NCBI GenBank assembly: GCA_036571765.1
Contig: BROE01000001.1
Location: 15,708,084 to 15,772,083 of the forward strand
From: Plecoglossus altivelis
Lineage: Eukaryota; Chordata; Actinopteri; Osmeriformes; Plecoglossidae
Length of the DNA stretch: 64,000 bases
Reading direction: 5' to 3'
Positions 10,561 through 23,323 of the stretch are shown here, in pieces. Position numbers and translations under genes: made by a program. Every line of letters begins with the position of its first letter. Position 1 is the first letter of the stretch. Under the pieces are notes generated by a model. The model saw nothing but the letters and a program-made list of their open reading frames with translations. It was not told the DNA's origin and searched no databases.

Positions 10561-13500
10561 CGAAGGGTCCCCTATCGGTCCTGAGACTGACGGAGCAGCT
10601 GTAACACACACACACACGGAGCCATCAGCACATCAACACACACAGCAACACTCTCACTCAGCAACACACACACACAGACACACACACAGACACACAACAC
10701 ACACAGACACACACAAGCTCAGACACACACACCACAACACACACCCATAGCACCAACCAACATCAGCACACACACACACACATCAGCACACACACCAGAA
10801 CACACAGACAGACACACACCACAGACACACCACAAACACATTGCACACAGGCCAGACACACCGACACACACACGCACAGACACACACAGCACAGACACAC
10901 ACACACAGAGACACACACAGAGACACACAGACACACAGACACAGATCACCAACACACACCACAGGCACAGACACACACAACACACCACACAGACAGCAAA
11001 CCACGGCAGACACACACAACACGAGACACACACACAGACACACACACACAGACACACAGACACACAGACACACACATAGCACATCAGCACATCATATCAA
11101 GTGTTTGTAGTCTTTGTCGATCGTGTCATACTCACCCTGGGTTATCCTGATTGGCCAAATCATAAGAGTGCAGAGTCCTAGTGTGGCTGCGAAGGCCACG
11201 CCCCCTGTGACGATGACCATAACATGGTGGTAGAACCACACACATGCTGGACAGCACAATGCCGAGCTGCCCAGGGAGACATATCAAACACACTTGAGTG
11301 CAGCACACAAAACACACAAACACCGAGCTGTCCTATCCACTCCCTTCTCCCCACCTCTCCCTCTCCCCTCCCTCCCTCTCCTCCTTCCCCACTCTCCTTC
11401 CACCTCCCCACCTCTCCTTCACCTCCCCACTCTCCCCGCCCCTCTTACGTCCACGCTCCCCACTCTCCCCTCCCTCTCTCTCTCCTCCCCATCCATCTAT
11501 TTCTCCCCCCTCTCCTTCCCGCTCCCCTCTTCTCCCCCTTCCCCAACTTCCCATCCCCTCTTCCTCCCCCCCTCCCTTTCCTCCGCCTCTTCTCCCTCCC
11601 TCTTCTCCCTCTTCTGCCTCCTCCCTCTTCCTCCTTCCCTCCCCACTCTCCCCTCCCTGCTCTCCTCTCCTTCTCCCTCCCTCTTTCCCCCCCTCTCTCG
11701 CATCCTCCTCTTCCTCCCCTCTTCTCCCCCTCTCTCTACTCTTTCTCCTCCCTCTCTCTGCCTCCTCTTCCTCCCCCTCTCTGCTCTCCCCTCTTCCTCC
11801 CTCTCCTACGCCCTCTCTCCTCCCTCTCTCCTCCTCCCTCTTCCTCCCTCTTCCTCCCCTCTTCCTCCCCCTCTCTCCAGACTCACTGGCAGGGGTGTAG
11901 AGCCTGAATCAGCATGACTGCAGCTCCGTTGGCAACCTTGTCAGTGAAGCTCATGGCCCCGTAGACGAACGCTCCGCTTTGCTGCAGAACACACACACAC
12001 TCGTCACCTCAGAACACACACACACTCGTCACCTCAGAACACACACACACACTCGTCACCTCAGAACACAACACACACTCGTCATTTCGAACCACACAAC
12101 ACCTCGTCCACCCGTCAGAACACACACACACACACTCGTCACCTCAGAACACACACACACACTCGTCACCTCAGAACACACACACACTCGTCACCTCAGA
12201 ACACACACAGGTCTAGAAACACACACACACACACTCGTCACTCAGCAAAACACACACGTACATCGTCACCTCAGAACACAACACACTCTCACCGGTCAGA
12301 AACACACACACACTCGTAATAACACAGTACACCACACAACACTCGTCAACCTAAACACCACACATGCATACTCAAAAACACACACACACACACTCGTCAA
12401 CATCAGAACACACATCGTGCCACTGTCACCTCAGAACACACACACACACTCGTCACCTCAGAACACACACACACACACTCGTCACCTCAGAACACACACA
12501 CACATGTCACCTCACAACACCACAACACAACACACACTCCACTCAGACACACACAACACACACTCGTCACTCAGAAAAGCAAACAACACTGTTCACCTCA
12601 GACACACAAACTCGTCACGTTCACAAAACACACGACACAACCACTCGTCACCTCAGACAACACACCACTCGTCACCTCGAACACCACACAGACACTCGTC
12701 ACTAGACCCACACACACCTCGTCACCGTCAGGCAAAACACCACACACTCGGTCACATCAGAAACACCACACAACTCGTCACTCAGAAACACACAAACACA
12801 CACTCACACACTAACACACGCACAGGCAGAAACACACGCACAAAACACAAACACACACTGTCATCCACAAGCCTTGAACACAACACACACACACTCGTCA
12901 CTCAGACACACACACTCGTCACCTCAGAACACACACAGGAACACTTTCCGTAGTCAGACACACCAACTCGTGCACCTCAGAACACAACACACCACATCGT
13001 CACTCAGAAAACACACAATCGTCCACCCCTCAGAAAAAACCACACACACACGCGTCCATCAACACACACACCTCGTCACCTCAGAAACACACACCACTCG
13101 TCACCCTCAGAAACAACACACAACTCGTCATCCTGCAGAACACACGCACACTCGTCACCTCAGAACACACACACACTCGTCACCTCAGAACACACACATC
13201 CTCGTAACTCAGACACAGACCTCGTCACTCAGAAACACACCACCACATTCTTGTCCGTAGAAAACACGACCACACATCGTCACCGTCAGAACCTACACAC
13301 TCTCTGTCACTCAGACACACACACACACACACGTCGTACCTTAGAAAACACACACACTGTCCCTAAAACACACATCACACACCTCGTCACTCAAGAAAAC
13401 ACACACACAGCTGGTCACCTCCGAACACACACACAGTCCACGTATGCAGAACACACAACCCAGCGTCAGCTCGTACTCAGAACAAACACTCTCACTCAGA

Positions 13501-14434
13501 AACACACACACACACATTCGTCACCTCAGAAACACCACACACACTCGTTACTCAGAACACACACACCACTCGTCACCTCGAAACACACAGTGACACTCGT
13601 CACCGCGACAAAAACACCACACAACACTGTCACCTCAGAAATCACACCCACTCGTTCACTCAGAAAACACCACACCTCGTACTCAGAACACACACTCACA
13701 CACTCACCTCAGACAACACACACACACCGTCACATCAGAACACACCACACACACTCGTCACTCAGAACAACACACACTCGTCCACCTCAGAACCCACAAC
13801 TCGTCACTCAGCCACACACAACTCGTCTCTTCAGACACACCACCACACTCGTCACCTCAGAACACACACACACACACTCGTCACATCAGAACACACACAA
13901 CTCGTCACCTAGACACATACACACACTCGTCAACTAGAACACACACACTTGTCACCTCAGAACACACACAAGAAACAAACACATTGTGAAACACACACAC
14001 ACACTTCGTCACACACAAAACAACCCCACACACTTCGTCAACCCATCCAGAACCACACACATCACACGTCTCACCCCTCGCCACTGTCTCACTCTTCCAC
14101 TCCACTGTCTCACTCCTCTCAACTCGCCTTCACCCGTCTCACTCCTCCTCTCTCCCTCGCACGCGCGCGCAGACTCACACACTCACCGTCTGTTCACCAA
14201 TGAGGTCGGCCGTCATGGATAGTGACATCACCAAGATGGTGGCTGATCCCGTCCCCAGCAGGATGGCAGCGCCGTAGATCTGCTGCCCCATGTTGGTGTC
14301 CAGGATCACCCAATAGGAGAAGGCCAGCACCAGCAGGACACCCACAAAGTAGGTCAGCTGCCAGGGGGACAGACAGAAAACAGACAGGAACGAGACAGAG
14401 CCGAACAAGGGACAGACCACACCACCACCAAGAC

Positions 14435-14469
<35 letters not shown>

Positions 14470-14765
14470 GCAGGAACAAGGACCAGAGACACACAGCACA
14501 GACAGACATACAGACAGACAGAGGAGACAAGGAGGGACAGGCAGACAGACCAACAGACAGAGGACAGAGAGACAGACAGACAGACAGAGGACAGAGAGAC
14601 AGACAGAGGACAGAGAGACAGACAGACAGACAGAGGACAGAGAGACAGACAGACAAGGGAGACCGACCGACAGACAGAGGAGACAGACAGAACAGGACAG
14701 ACAGACAGACAGACAGACAAGACAGACAAGGCAGAGAGACAGACAGACAAGAGGGAACAGAGACA

Positions 14766-14808
<43 letters not shown>

Positions 14809-17800
14809 GGACAGAGAGACAGACAGACAGAGGGAGACAAGGGACAGACAGACAGACAGACAGACAGAGGACAGACAGACAGACAGACAGACAGCAACAG
14901 ACAGGCAGAGGGAGACAGACAGGACAGAGAGAAAGAGAGACCAGACAGGAGACATGCAGAGGAACGGGGGAGACAGACAGACACAGAGGGAGACAGACAG
15001 ACAGACCAGACAGAGGGAGAAGAGACAGACAGACAGACAGACAGACAGGGTAAAGAGAGACGGACAGAAGGACAAAGCGACAGACAGACAGACAGACAGA
15101 GGGAGACGGAGAGACAACAGACAGACACAAAGACAGACACAAAGAAGGACAGAGATGGAAGGCATGGACGTTCAGGTGGTCTACGGAATAGTGCTCCTCT
15201 GTCACTACTGATGACAGATGTCTAGAGGGCCGGGCGTAAGTATCAAGGTCGTCACCCATGTTAGCAGTTTGTGTCTGAGTGTGTGTGTATCAGTGAGCTG
15301 GTGTGACAAGGTGTGTGTGTGTGACTCACACATTTGCCAATGAGCTTGCTGAGTGGTTTCATGATGAAGGATGACAGGAAGCCACTGATGTACATCACCA
15401 GGGAATATCTAGCTATATATTCTGAGAGAGAGAGAGGAGAAGAGAGAGAGAATGGAGAGAGAAGAGAAGAGAGAGAGAGAGAAGAGAGAGAGGTGAGAGA
15501 GAGAGACAGAAAGAAGAGAAAGAGACAGAGACGGAGATAGAGCCCTTGCGAGACAGAGAGAGGACGAGAGGAGAGACCAGAGAGAAGAGAGACAGAGACG
15601 AAGAGAGTGGAGAGATGAGAGAAGAGTAGGAGAGAGAGAGAGAGTGAGAGCCAGAAGAGTGAAGAGAGAGAGAGAGTGGAGAGAGAGAAGAGTGGAGAGA
15701 GAGAGAGAGTGGAGAGACAGAGAGAGAGGGGAAGGTGGAGAGGTGAGGGAGGGAGAGTGTAGGGAGGGAGGGAGGTGGAATGGAAAGAGATATTAGTTGT
15801 ACAGCAAAACAAAATGTACAGAGCCAAATGAAGGAAGGCGCAACATTGTGTGTGAGAGTGTGTGCAAGTTACCTTGGGCAGCATCAGTGAGTTGATGAGG
15901 TACATGGAGATGTACGTCTGGGACAGGTTGACTATGAGCCTTGTAGTCATGTAGAGGAAAGCCACCTGGACAGGAAGAAGATCAGGAAGTACCATATCAG
16001 CTGACAGGAAGTTAGGGCAACAGGAAAATAGGCTTTCTTAGTGTTGTGGTCTGCATTAGTTGGTGTTTTCACAGAATAACCCCAAACACTGTCTCACTCA
16101 TACAATAGGAAGCAGTTATTTTGACATACTGAAGAAAAAACTAATCTTTCTTGGTGGCTTGCCTGGTTGGCTAGCAGTGTTACCTGTTTCTGCTAGCTAG
16201 TGTACCTGGTTGGTTAGCAGTGTTACCTGTTTCTGCTAGCTAGTGCACCTGGTTGTCCAGCAGGTATTACCTGGTTCTGCTAGCTAGTGCACCTGGTTGT
16301 CCAGCAGGTATTACCTGGTAGAAGGAGGGCTGTGTCAGCCAGCAGCTCCATCGCAGCAGAGCTTTGGGGGGATGCTGAGAGGCAGGGATCAGTGGCCGGC
16401 GTTCCCCCTCCTCCTCCTCCTCCTCCTCCCCCCCTCTGGCTCTCCTCGTCTCTCGCGTGCCAAGATGGAACACAACGGAGAAGAGAATTCCGATCCCCAG
16501 GACAATCAGGCTTAGGTTCTATAGATCACAGAGAACACCGCAGAGTGAGGTTCTAGAACACCGCAGAGTGAGGTTCTAGAACACTGCAGAGTGAGGTTCT
16601 AGAACACACAGCAGAGTGAGGTTCTAGAACACCGCAGAGTGAGGTTCTAGGAACACAGCAGAGTGAGGTTCTAGAACACCGCAGAGTGAGGTTCTAGAAC
16701 ACACAGCAGAGTGAGGTTCTAGAACACACAGCAGAGTGAGGTTCTAGAACACAGCAGAGTGAGGTTCTAGAACACACCGCAGAGTGAGGTTCTAGAACAC
16801 TGCAGAGTGAGGTTCTAGAACACACCGCAGAGTGAGGTTCTAGAACACTGCAGAGTGAGGTTCTAGAACACAGCAGAGTGAGCTTCTAGAACACAGCGGA
16901 GTGAGGTTCTAGAACACAGTGGAGTGAGGTTCTAGAACACACAGCAGAGTGAGGTTTTAGAACACAGCAGAGTGAGGTTCTAGAACACACAGCAGAGTGA
17001 GGTTCTAGAACACACAGCAGAGCGAGACCCAGTGGCTGTCAGGCCACACCCACTCACCCTGAACACAGGGATGTCTATTGGTCCGAGGGCATCGCTGATG
17101 GAAGGGTCCACTTCCTGTCCAGACTGGAAGTGGAAGAGCAGGTAGGCCACAGCGAACACTGTGATGTTGGCCACCACTGTGAAGGCATACCTGCAGAGGG
17201 GGACACCTGTCTGTTAGCATGTCACACCACTGTGAAGGCATACCTGCAGAGGGGGACACCTGTCTGTTAGCTGTGACATGCTAACACACTGTGAAGGCAT
17301 ACCTGCAGAGGGGGACACCTGTCTGTTAGCATGTCACAGCTAACAGGTCAGAGTGTTTCTGTGTGTGTACCAGTGCTGGCAGACACTGGAGAGACCAGAC
17401 TGTAAAAGCATGGATGCTTGGGGGGAATTCCTCTGTGGTGAACAAGGATGTACACAAGGGAAGGTGTTTCTGTGTGTTTCTCTTTGTGTGTTTCTGTGTG
17501 TGTGTGTTTCTGTGTGTGTGTTTCTGTGTGTGTGTGTGTGTGTTTCTGCATGTGTGTGAGTGTGTTTCTGTGTGTGTGTGTTTCTGTGTGTGTGTGTGTG
17601 TGTCTGTTTCTGTGTGTGTGTGTTTCTGTGTGTTTCTGTGTTTCTGCATGTGTGTTTCTGTGTGTGTGTTTCTGTGTGTGTGTGTGTTTCTGTGTGTGTG
17701 TGTGTTTCTGCATGTGTGTGCGTGTTTCTGTGTGTGTGTTTCTGTGTGTGTGTGTTTCCGTGTGTGTGTTTCTGTGTGTGTGTGTGTCTGCATGTGTTCA

Positions 17801-18793
17801 CCTGTAAGCAGTAAGCTCCACCTTGGCATGTTCACAGGATACCAGTTCAGGTATGAGAGACAGGTGAGAGATCTGTGTTGCTGCCCAGCCAAACTGGAAC
17901 ACCACGATGAAGGGGATAAAGTAGATGAGCCCCACCCACCCAGGGGTCAGAAGGTTACAGCCTAGGCACTGGTTAAAGATGAAGGGAAAGGAGAGCAACA
18001 CGCTGACCGTACCTGGAATACACACACGCGAGCGCGCACACACGCACAGGCGCGGGCACACACACGCACACGTTAAAGTTTCTGGTCTCACGTTAAAAAG
18101 TGGGAAAAAACGCATTTACTTTATATCAACTTTAAAAATATTTTGACGTCGTAAAATATTTGAATAATATATTTTTTTTCAACCTTTCACAACTTTTTTT
18201 CACGCAGAGTGAAAGGAGAACTGAGAGTAGCTACCTGTTCAGTATGCAGTTAACCTGAATACCAGTCAACTCAGCCAAAATACACATTTTGCATGCACTA
18301 ACACACACACACTAAGCTATAATTACAGCTTTCTTAAACACACACACACACACACACAGACACACACACACACACACACACGCGCCAAATCCAGAACGTT
18401 AATTTCCTTGGAAAATAACTTCCTCGTCAGCGATTGTGTATAACCATAATTCTAGCGTGTGACATCATACTGCTCTACACATCATTTGCACTACATTCGG
18501 AATCATTACACTGTCATGAACTCACCAACCAGGTGCCACGACTTCCTCTTTCCGTATGACCCGCAGCCCGGTGTTCGGTCCGATTCGTAACCGATCAGAG
18601 GCGTGCAGAGGCCGTCTGCTATCTGACCGGCTAACAGCAGGACACCGGCGTTGGTGTTGGAGAACCCCAGTACGGAGTGATAGAAGACCAGCAGATACGT
18701 AAACCACATAGATGCACACAGATCGTTTAGAAAGTGTCCCGCGGCGTAGCTGATACGCCTGCAGAACGGTAAAGATCGCTCCGTGTCTGACAT
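10516..18793 (-). CDS. mfsd12: major facilitator superfamily domain-containing protein 12
   Basis: MFSD12 is a 12-helix MFS transporter of lysosomes and melanosomes, known in mammals for cysteine import and effects on pigmentation. Ten exons read on the minus strand: 18526-18793 (ATG 18791-18793, MSDTERSLPFC), 17802-18012, 17058-17190, 16315-16518, 15873-15965, 15330-15421, 14187-14357, 11887-11981, 11136-11266 and 10516-10598 (stop 10516-10518). They give about 493 aa (human 480). Family landmarks: SYAAGHFLNDLCASMWFTYL (helix 1), FQFGWAATQISHLSLIPELV, FLYMTTRLIVNLSQTY, TADLIGEQT, SGAFVYGAMSF and LCCPACVWFYHH. A Glu-rich loop (GGEEEEEEEGERRPL) sits in exon 4 between the two six-helix halves. 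Phases agree throughout except exon 15330-15421, which is one base short next to a GA repeat. Identity is secure; the paralogue is not resolvable. Confidence 0.95.
10600..11120. repeat. CA-rich microsatellite, mfsd12 last intron
   Basis: Interspersed (ACACAC), (CACAGA) and GACACACAGA units. No coding potential beyond repeat artefacts. Confidence 0.85.
11330..11880. repeat. CT-rich (CTCCCTCTTCC) low-complexity tract
   Basis: About 550 bp of pyrimidine-rich sequence between mfsd12 exons 11136-11266 and 11887-11981. It supplies a polypyrimidine background but no gene. Confidence 0.85.
11990..14060. repeat. 2-kb minisatellite, unit about 23 bp (ACACACACTCGTCACCTCAGA)
   Basis: Dozens of copies fill mfsd12 intron 7. 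The first 500 bp are regular. After about 12200 the units carry many single-base losses and gains, as expected of unpolished long-read consensus rather than normal repeat divergence. The true copy number is probably uncertain. Confidence 0.85.
14380..15160. repeat. (CAGA)n / GACAGACA tetranucleotide array
   Basis: About 780 bp of CAGA-type repeat in mfsd12 intron 6. The serine/cysteine/leucine-rich frames on the opposite strand are repeat artefacts. Confidence 0.9.
15422..15780. repeat. (GA)n purine tract abutting mfsd12 exon 6
   Basis: GAGAGA-type repeats form, on the minus strand, the polypyrimidine tract directly before the exon at 15330-15421. The junction needs one extra base to keep the frame, so a base may have been lost at the repeat/exon boundary. 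Confidence 0.8.
16190..16314. repeat. mfsd12: tandem repeats carrying copies of an mfsd12 splice donor
   Basis: On the minus strand, exon 16315-16518 ends ACCAG and is followed by GTAATACCTGCTGGAC. The same CCAG-GTAATACCTGCTGGAC string recurs about 50 bp further on, and two more diverged units read ACAG-GTAACACTGCTA. Each copy preserves a plausible 5' splice site. Confidence 0.7.
16519..17040. repeat. mfsd12: about 20-copy minisatellite with acceptor-like units (mfsd12 intron 3)
   Basis: Unit of 22-25 bp, GTTCTAGAACACCGCAGAGTGAG on the plus strand. On the minus strand each unit reads CTCTGCGGTGTTCTAG|AACCTCA. That resembles the true acceptor of exon 16315-16518 (CTCTGTGATCTATAG|AACCTAA), so the array is a run of decoy 3' splice sites ending at the real one. 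Confidence 0.75.
17161..17340. repeat. mfsd12: three tandem copies of the mfsd12 exon 3 acceptor region
   Basis: CTGTGAAGGCATACCTGCAGAGGGGGACACCTGTCTGTTAG-type sequence occurs at the exon boundary (17190/17191) and twice more upstream in the intron. Each copy contains the CTGCAG|GTATGCC acceptor and the first exon bases. Only the copy at 17190 continues into the full coding exon. Confidence 0.8.
17460..17800. repeat. (TGTGTGTTTCTG)n microsatellite, mfsd12 intron 2
   Basis: GT-rich array with a regular TTTCTG interruption, ending at the donor of exon 17802-18012. Confidence 0.9.
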
Positions 18794-20349
18794 GTTGCTA
18801 AAAAAAATACCCAACTAAATACCAAGCCTCTAATCAGTGTCTCTTTCCTCAAAAAAAAAATCTTTCTCTTTCAATTCCTCATTCTATCCCATGGCGGAAG
18901 CTCTTACCAGTCCGTGACGAAATCAAGCTAACTAGCAAGCTAATGCCACTCTGGTTCTGTGCAAAGGTAAAGTCCCACAAAAGAATGTTTCTCCCCTTGA
19001 GTCGACTTAACTAGTCATCTTTCCAGTCACCTGATTAAAGTCTTACTCTTACGGAGGCAATAAATTGTCGCCTTTTTAAGAGCAGCGAAAGTACAGGTTG
19101 TTCGGCAGTTCTCCGTTCCAGCGGCATCACAACCCGTGGGACATCATCCCACCTTTAGTTAACGATCCAATCCTCCCGGTATGTCCCCCATGTCTCACCG
19201 GTTCCCCACGTTACCAAACAGTTATGGGTGGGAATCGATACAATAGGATGGCCGCCGCTCCACCACGGAAGAGGACCCAAGGCATCAAGGGATCCTGGAC
19301 TATGCAGAGAGCGGCAGATGAAGACACAAAATGGACCAAAACATAGACAGACATACCACCGTCGTGAGCGCTGCGCGCGTAACCTCTCACCGTAACGGAG
19401 AACTTTCGCGGCCACCGAACGTACGACGACATTTCTCGAAGCCTGAACCGGATGGCAACTCAGATGAGTAAGAGCAGCGATTGTCAACTCCTGGTGCTCG
19501 TAGGTGGGAGAGAGAGAAAGGGGGGGGAGGAAGAGAGAGAGCAGAGAGAGAGAAATACGTGGCCATGCGCAGCGCATGGTGTGGGAGAAGAGGAGACAGG
19601 AGAGGACAGAAGAGGAGAGGAGAGAGAGAGACAGAGGACAGAGAGGGGGGTAGGAGGAGCAGCGGGAGAGAAGACCCACCAGAGAGAGAGAGAGAGACGA
19701 AGAGAAACAAGGGCGCCACCACAGCCAGGCGACCGCGCCCAACCACACCACCCACCACACACACGATGATGGAAGAAGAAAGCAACCAGACCAACACACA
19801 CACACACAGGAGACACGACCAACACACAGAAACACAACACACACACACAACAGCACACACACACACAGTCATACATAGTCACATTCACTTACACACACAT
19901 TCACTTACATGCAGTACACACACACAAGAACACACACACACACAAAGAGTACGAACCACACAACACACACACACAACGAAAACCACACACACCAGAAGAC
20001 ACACACACAAGCAAACACGACACACATAACACACACAAACAACACACAACAAAACACACCACAGTAACTCACCACACACAGTAACACACACACACATTAC
20101 ACACACACACAACACAACAAAACACAACACAACACAAAACAACACAACACACAACAAGCCAGAGCTCAACCAGGACAATACACACACCCAGACCAAACAC
20201 CGAAGCACCCACACATGAAACCCCTCCGTAGAAGAGAGGGAGGGAGAGAGACCAGCGAGAGAGAGAGAACAGAGAGAAAGAGAGACAGAGAGAGAGAAGA
20301 TGACAGAGAGAGAAACGAGAGAGAGAACATAGAGGGCGGAGGAGACGAC

Positions 20350-20393
<44 letters not shown>

Positions 20394-23323
20394 TGCGGCA
20401 CGTCCGCGTAGGATGAGAGAGAGACAGAGAGAAGACAAACAAGATAGAAAGTGATGGGAGAGAAACAGAGAGAGAAAAAAAGAGAAAGAGAAAGAGAGAG
20501 AGAAGAGAAAGGAGACAGAGAGAGAGACGCACCGAACAATTCACCAAGAGACAGAGAAGAGAGGCATAGACGTAGAGCGAGAGAAGCAGAGAAGAGAGTA
20601 GCAAACCGTACAACCTATCAGCTGCGTACAGGAGGTCCCAATTACACAGAAGACACCCCATATTAAACAATCGCGACTTATAGCATCCAAGTCACAGAAG
20701 GTTGACTAACGCCCTCAGCGATATGTAATATTTTATTCACTCCGCCGAAAAACAAGAAGCTGGTTTTCTGAAATGCTTTGCCGTAACTTATCGTGGATTC
20801 TCAGGGCCAGACAGACTTTATCAGCACATAAAACCGTTATGTTCAGAAACAAAAGCAGGTTAAAATGCGGCCTGAACTCTCTCGGTACTATAAAAAGCAA
20901 GTTAACAACATATAAATACTGCATGTGTTATAACACTTTCACATCCGTTAGTTACAGGACTACCTGACTTTGTCTATTTGTTGTTGAATAGAAGTTGAAA
21001 TGTGTAGAGAGACAAATATTCCGTTCAGCGTTTGTTTATACTCATTTTAAGGCCACGTGACTTACATAGGTTGTGATTCACCGGTGATACCGGACATTTT
21101 TCGTTAGGTTGATCATCCTCACCGTTACAACACCGGTCAGTTGAGGGTTAGTTAACGGTACAGTCACGATGCTCAGAGGTCGTAAAAACGGACTCGCGTG
21201 CGGATGTCCTTTAACCGACGGTTAATATTTGATTTTATGAAATGTTGATGCAGCGGTTCTCTCATTAGTCAAATCGTCTCTCACTACTAATATTTAATAA
21301 ATTACAAATTCAGAACACAGGTGCGCATTTCTGTTGAAGTTTACCTGTGGTTCGGAAACCGTTCATCTGAGCCCACGTGACATCTACACGTTACTTCTCG
21401 CGACTCCAGATCCAGTTATATTGCTAATTTAATCCCCTGAAACTGGATGACCACATTCAACCATCACAAGCATCTGGAGCCACTGGAGTCATTGGTTACA
21501 TAATACTTTGCCTGCACGACCGAGAATCAGAATACCACTTTTCATTTCCGTCACCTCGTCAAGTAACAAGCGACACGTCGAGACAGTACCTCTCCATTGT
21601 CTCCGATCTCCTCTCCATCAAGGATGAACGCATTAGAGGGATGAATGACTGAGTGAGAATGAATTCCTGAGTGGGTGATTGAGTGATTAGGTTACAGTGA
21701 GAGAATCAGCGACACCTCTCCAACTACTGACGCCATTACTCAACTCTCAACACAACAATAGGAAAGTAAGACTCTAGAAGAAAGGAGGGGGTTTCAAACA
21801 TCATTTTAAATTACAAAATAAAGGAAAAGCATAGAATTTACATAGACATTTTTCTCTGGTTCCACTCCTGGTCCAGTTTCTTTCTCCTCCTCTTTCTCCT
21901 CCTCTGTCTCACATGCTGTCCACGTTTCCTGGTTCTCCTCCTGGTTCTCCAGCTGGTTCCAGGCAAGTCCTGTAGTTCTCCTAGTTCCATGTATTTTAAC
22001 ACAGCCCAGTTCTTCCTGCTCCTTACGGATAGCAGTCAGCTCTGCTGTGTTGCTTCCCTGTCTCTCCCTTTGGTGTTGTGTGTGTGTGGTGTGGTGGGTG
22101 TGTGTGTGTGTCGCATGCCCTGGGTGACAGTAGCAAGTCCATGGATAGCCCACAGACACTACGACCAGGGAACCTCATACCTTGTTAAGACCTGCGAAGC
22201 GTGTGCTGGGTGTGAGCGGTGTGGTAGTGTGTGGTTTCCAGTGCCAGTGACAGTCCACAGGCAGGTCACATTCCTTAGCAGTGAGACGAGTGAGACAGTA
22301 ATAGTTATCTCTCGCTGTCTCTGAGTGCTCTCTCCATACTGCGCTGAGTGTCGCTGTGTCTCTCAGGGTCTCTACCCTATCGCCGTTTGTCTCTCATTGT
22401 CTCTGAGTGTCTCTCAGCGTCTCTCAGTGTCTCTCCATGTCTCTGAGTGTCTCTTAGTGTCTCTGGGAGTCTCTCAGTGTCTCTCAGTGTCTCTCAATGT
22501 CTCTCAGTGTCTCTCAGTGTCTCTTCTGTGGCACGTCCTGCTGAGTGTATACTCTCTAGTGTCTTCTCAAATGTCTCTCATTCTGTCTCTCTAGCTTGCC
22601 TCTTCTAGCTCCTTTACCTGATCCTCCTCCGCTTTCTTCTGCCGTCTCCCATCTCAGAATGACCCACTCCTCCCTTCTCCTCTCCTCCTCCTCCTCATCC
22701 TCTCAGGAGTTGCATATGAAGCCTGTCCACAGACAGAGGTAGAGAGGCAGAGAGAAAACAGAGAATGCGAAAAGGGTAGGGAGAGAGATGAGAGCAGCAT
22801 CCGTAAGAGGATAACTAGAAAACAACAACACACTCATATCCGAAGGGTCAGTGCATAAGCATTAATGTTGTTATCGAGGGTGCTGAAGAGGAAGTTAAAG
22901 TCTTTGCGCTTGAGACAGACAGTGTAAGGAGAACAGAAGGGTTAAAGCGGCCACTCTCTCTCCGGCCTTAACAGTCCCTCTAGAGCGGGGAACAGCTCTT
23001 ACTTTAGTACTCGTGTTGTCTCACGACCAGACAGGAAACGCGCGTCCTGCCCTCTCTCCTCCTTCCTCGTGTCTCCGCAGACAGACACCGGAGACAACAA
23101 CCGTACACAGTTGACAAGACAGGGAGACAACACCCCTGGTGGCCCCGAAAGCGTGTGCCAGAGACAGACATCAAGATTTGTAAAGCGTTAGTCTCTCTGG
23201 AGACACAGTAGACTACAGTGCTAAAGCGCGGTGTTTTCCTTGCTCTCCGACGACAAAGTAACAACAGCTGTACAGGACACCTCGGGTACTGAGGCTCCTC
23301 TCTCTTCGTCGTCCTCCTCTTCC
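18794..23323. other. mfsd12 upstream region and csnk1g2 3' side; no gene recognised
   Basis: 18794-19480 is unique sequence with CpGs, probably the mfsd12 promoter and 5'UTR. 19500-19720 and 20220-20600 are (GA)n, 19790-20160 is (CA)n, and 22320-22540 is a TCTCTCAGTG repeat. 20640-22300 is unique, fairly AT-rich sequence in which I see no conserved coding segment. TTTATT near 20732 (AATAAA on the minus strand) could end a long csnk1g2 3'UTR, but this is weak. Confidence 0.5.

Noticed and set aside
14194..15165. Long Ser/Leu/Cys/Val frames on the minus strand
   Set aside because: Produced by the (CAGA)n array. Only the part over 14187-14357 is real coding sequence (mfsd12 exon 7).
16519..17040. 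Regularly spaced repeat resembling a CRISPR array
   Set aside because: Units are contiguous with no unique spacers, in a fish intron; it is a minisatellite. The same applies to 54236-55145 and 11990-14060.
19098..19862. Overlapping open frames upstream of mfsd12 on both strands
   Set aside because: No recognisable domains, no paired splice sites, and partly purine/CA repeat. More likely promoter and noise.
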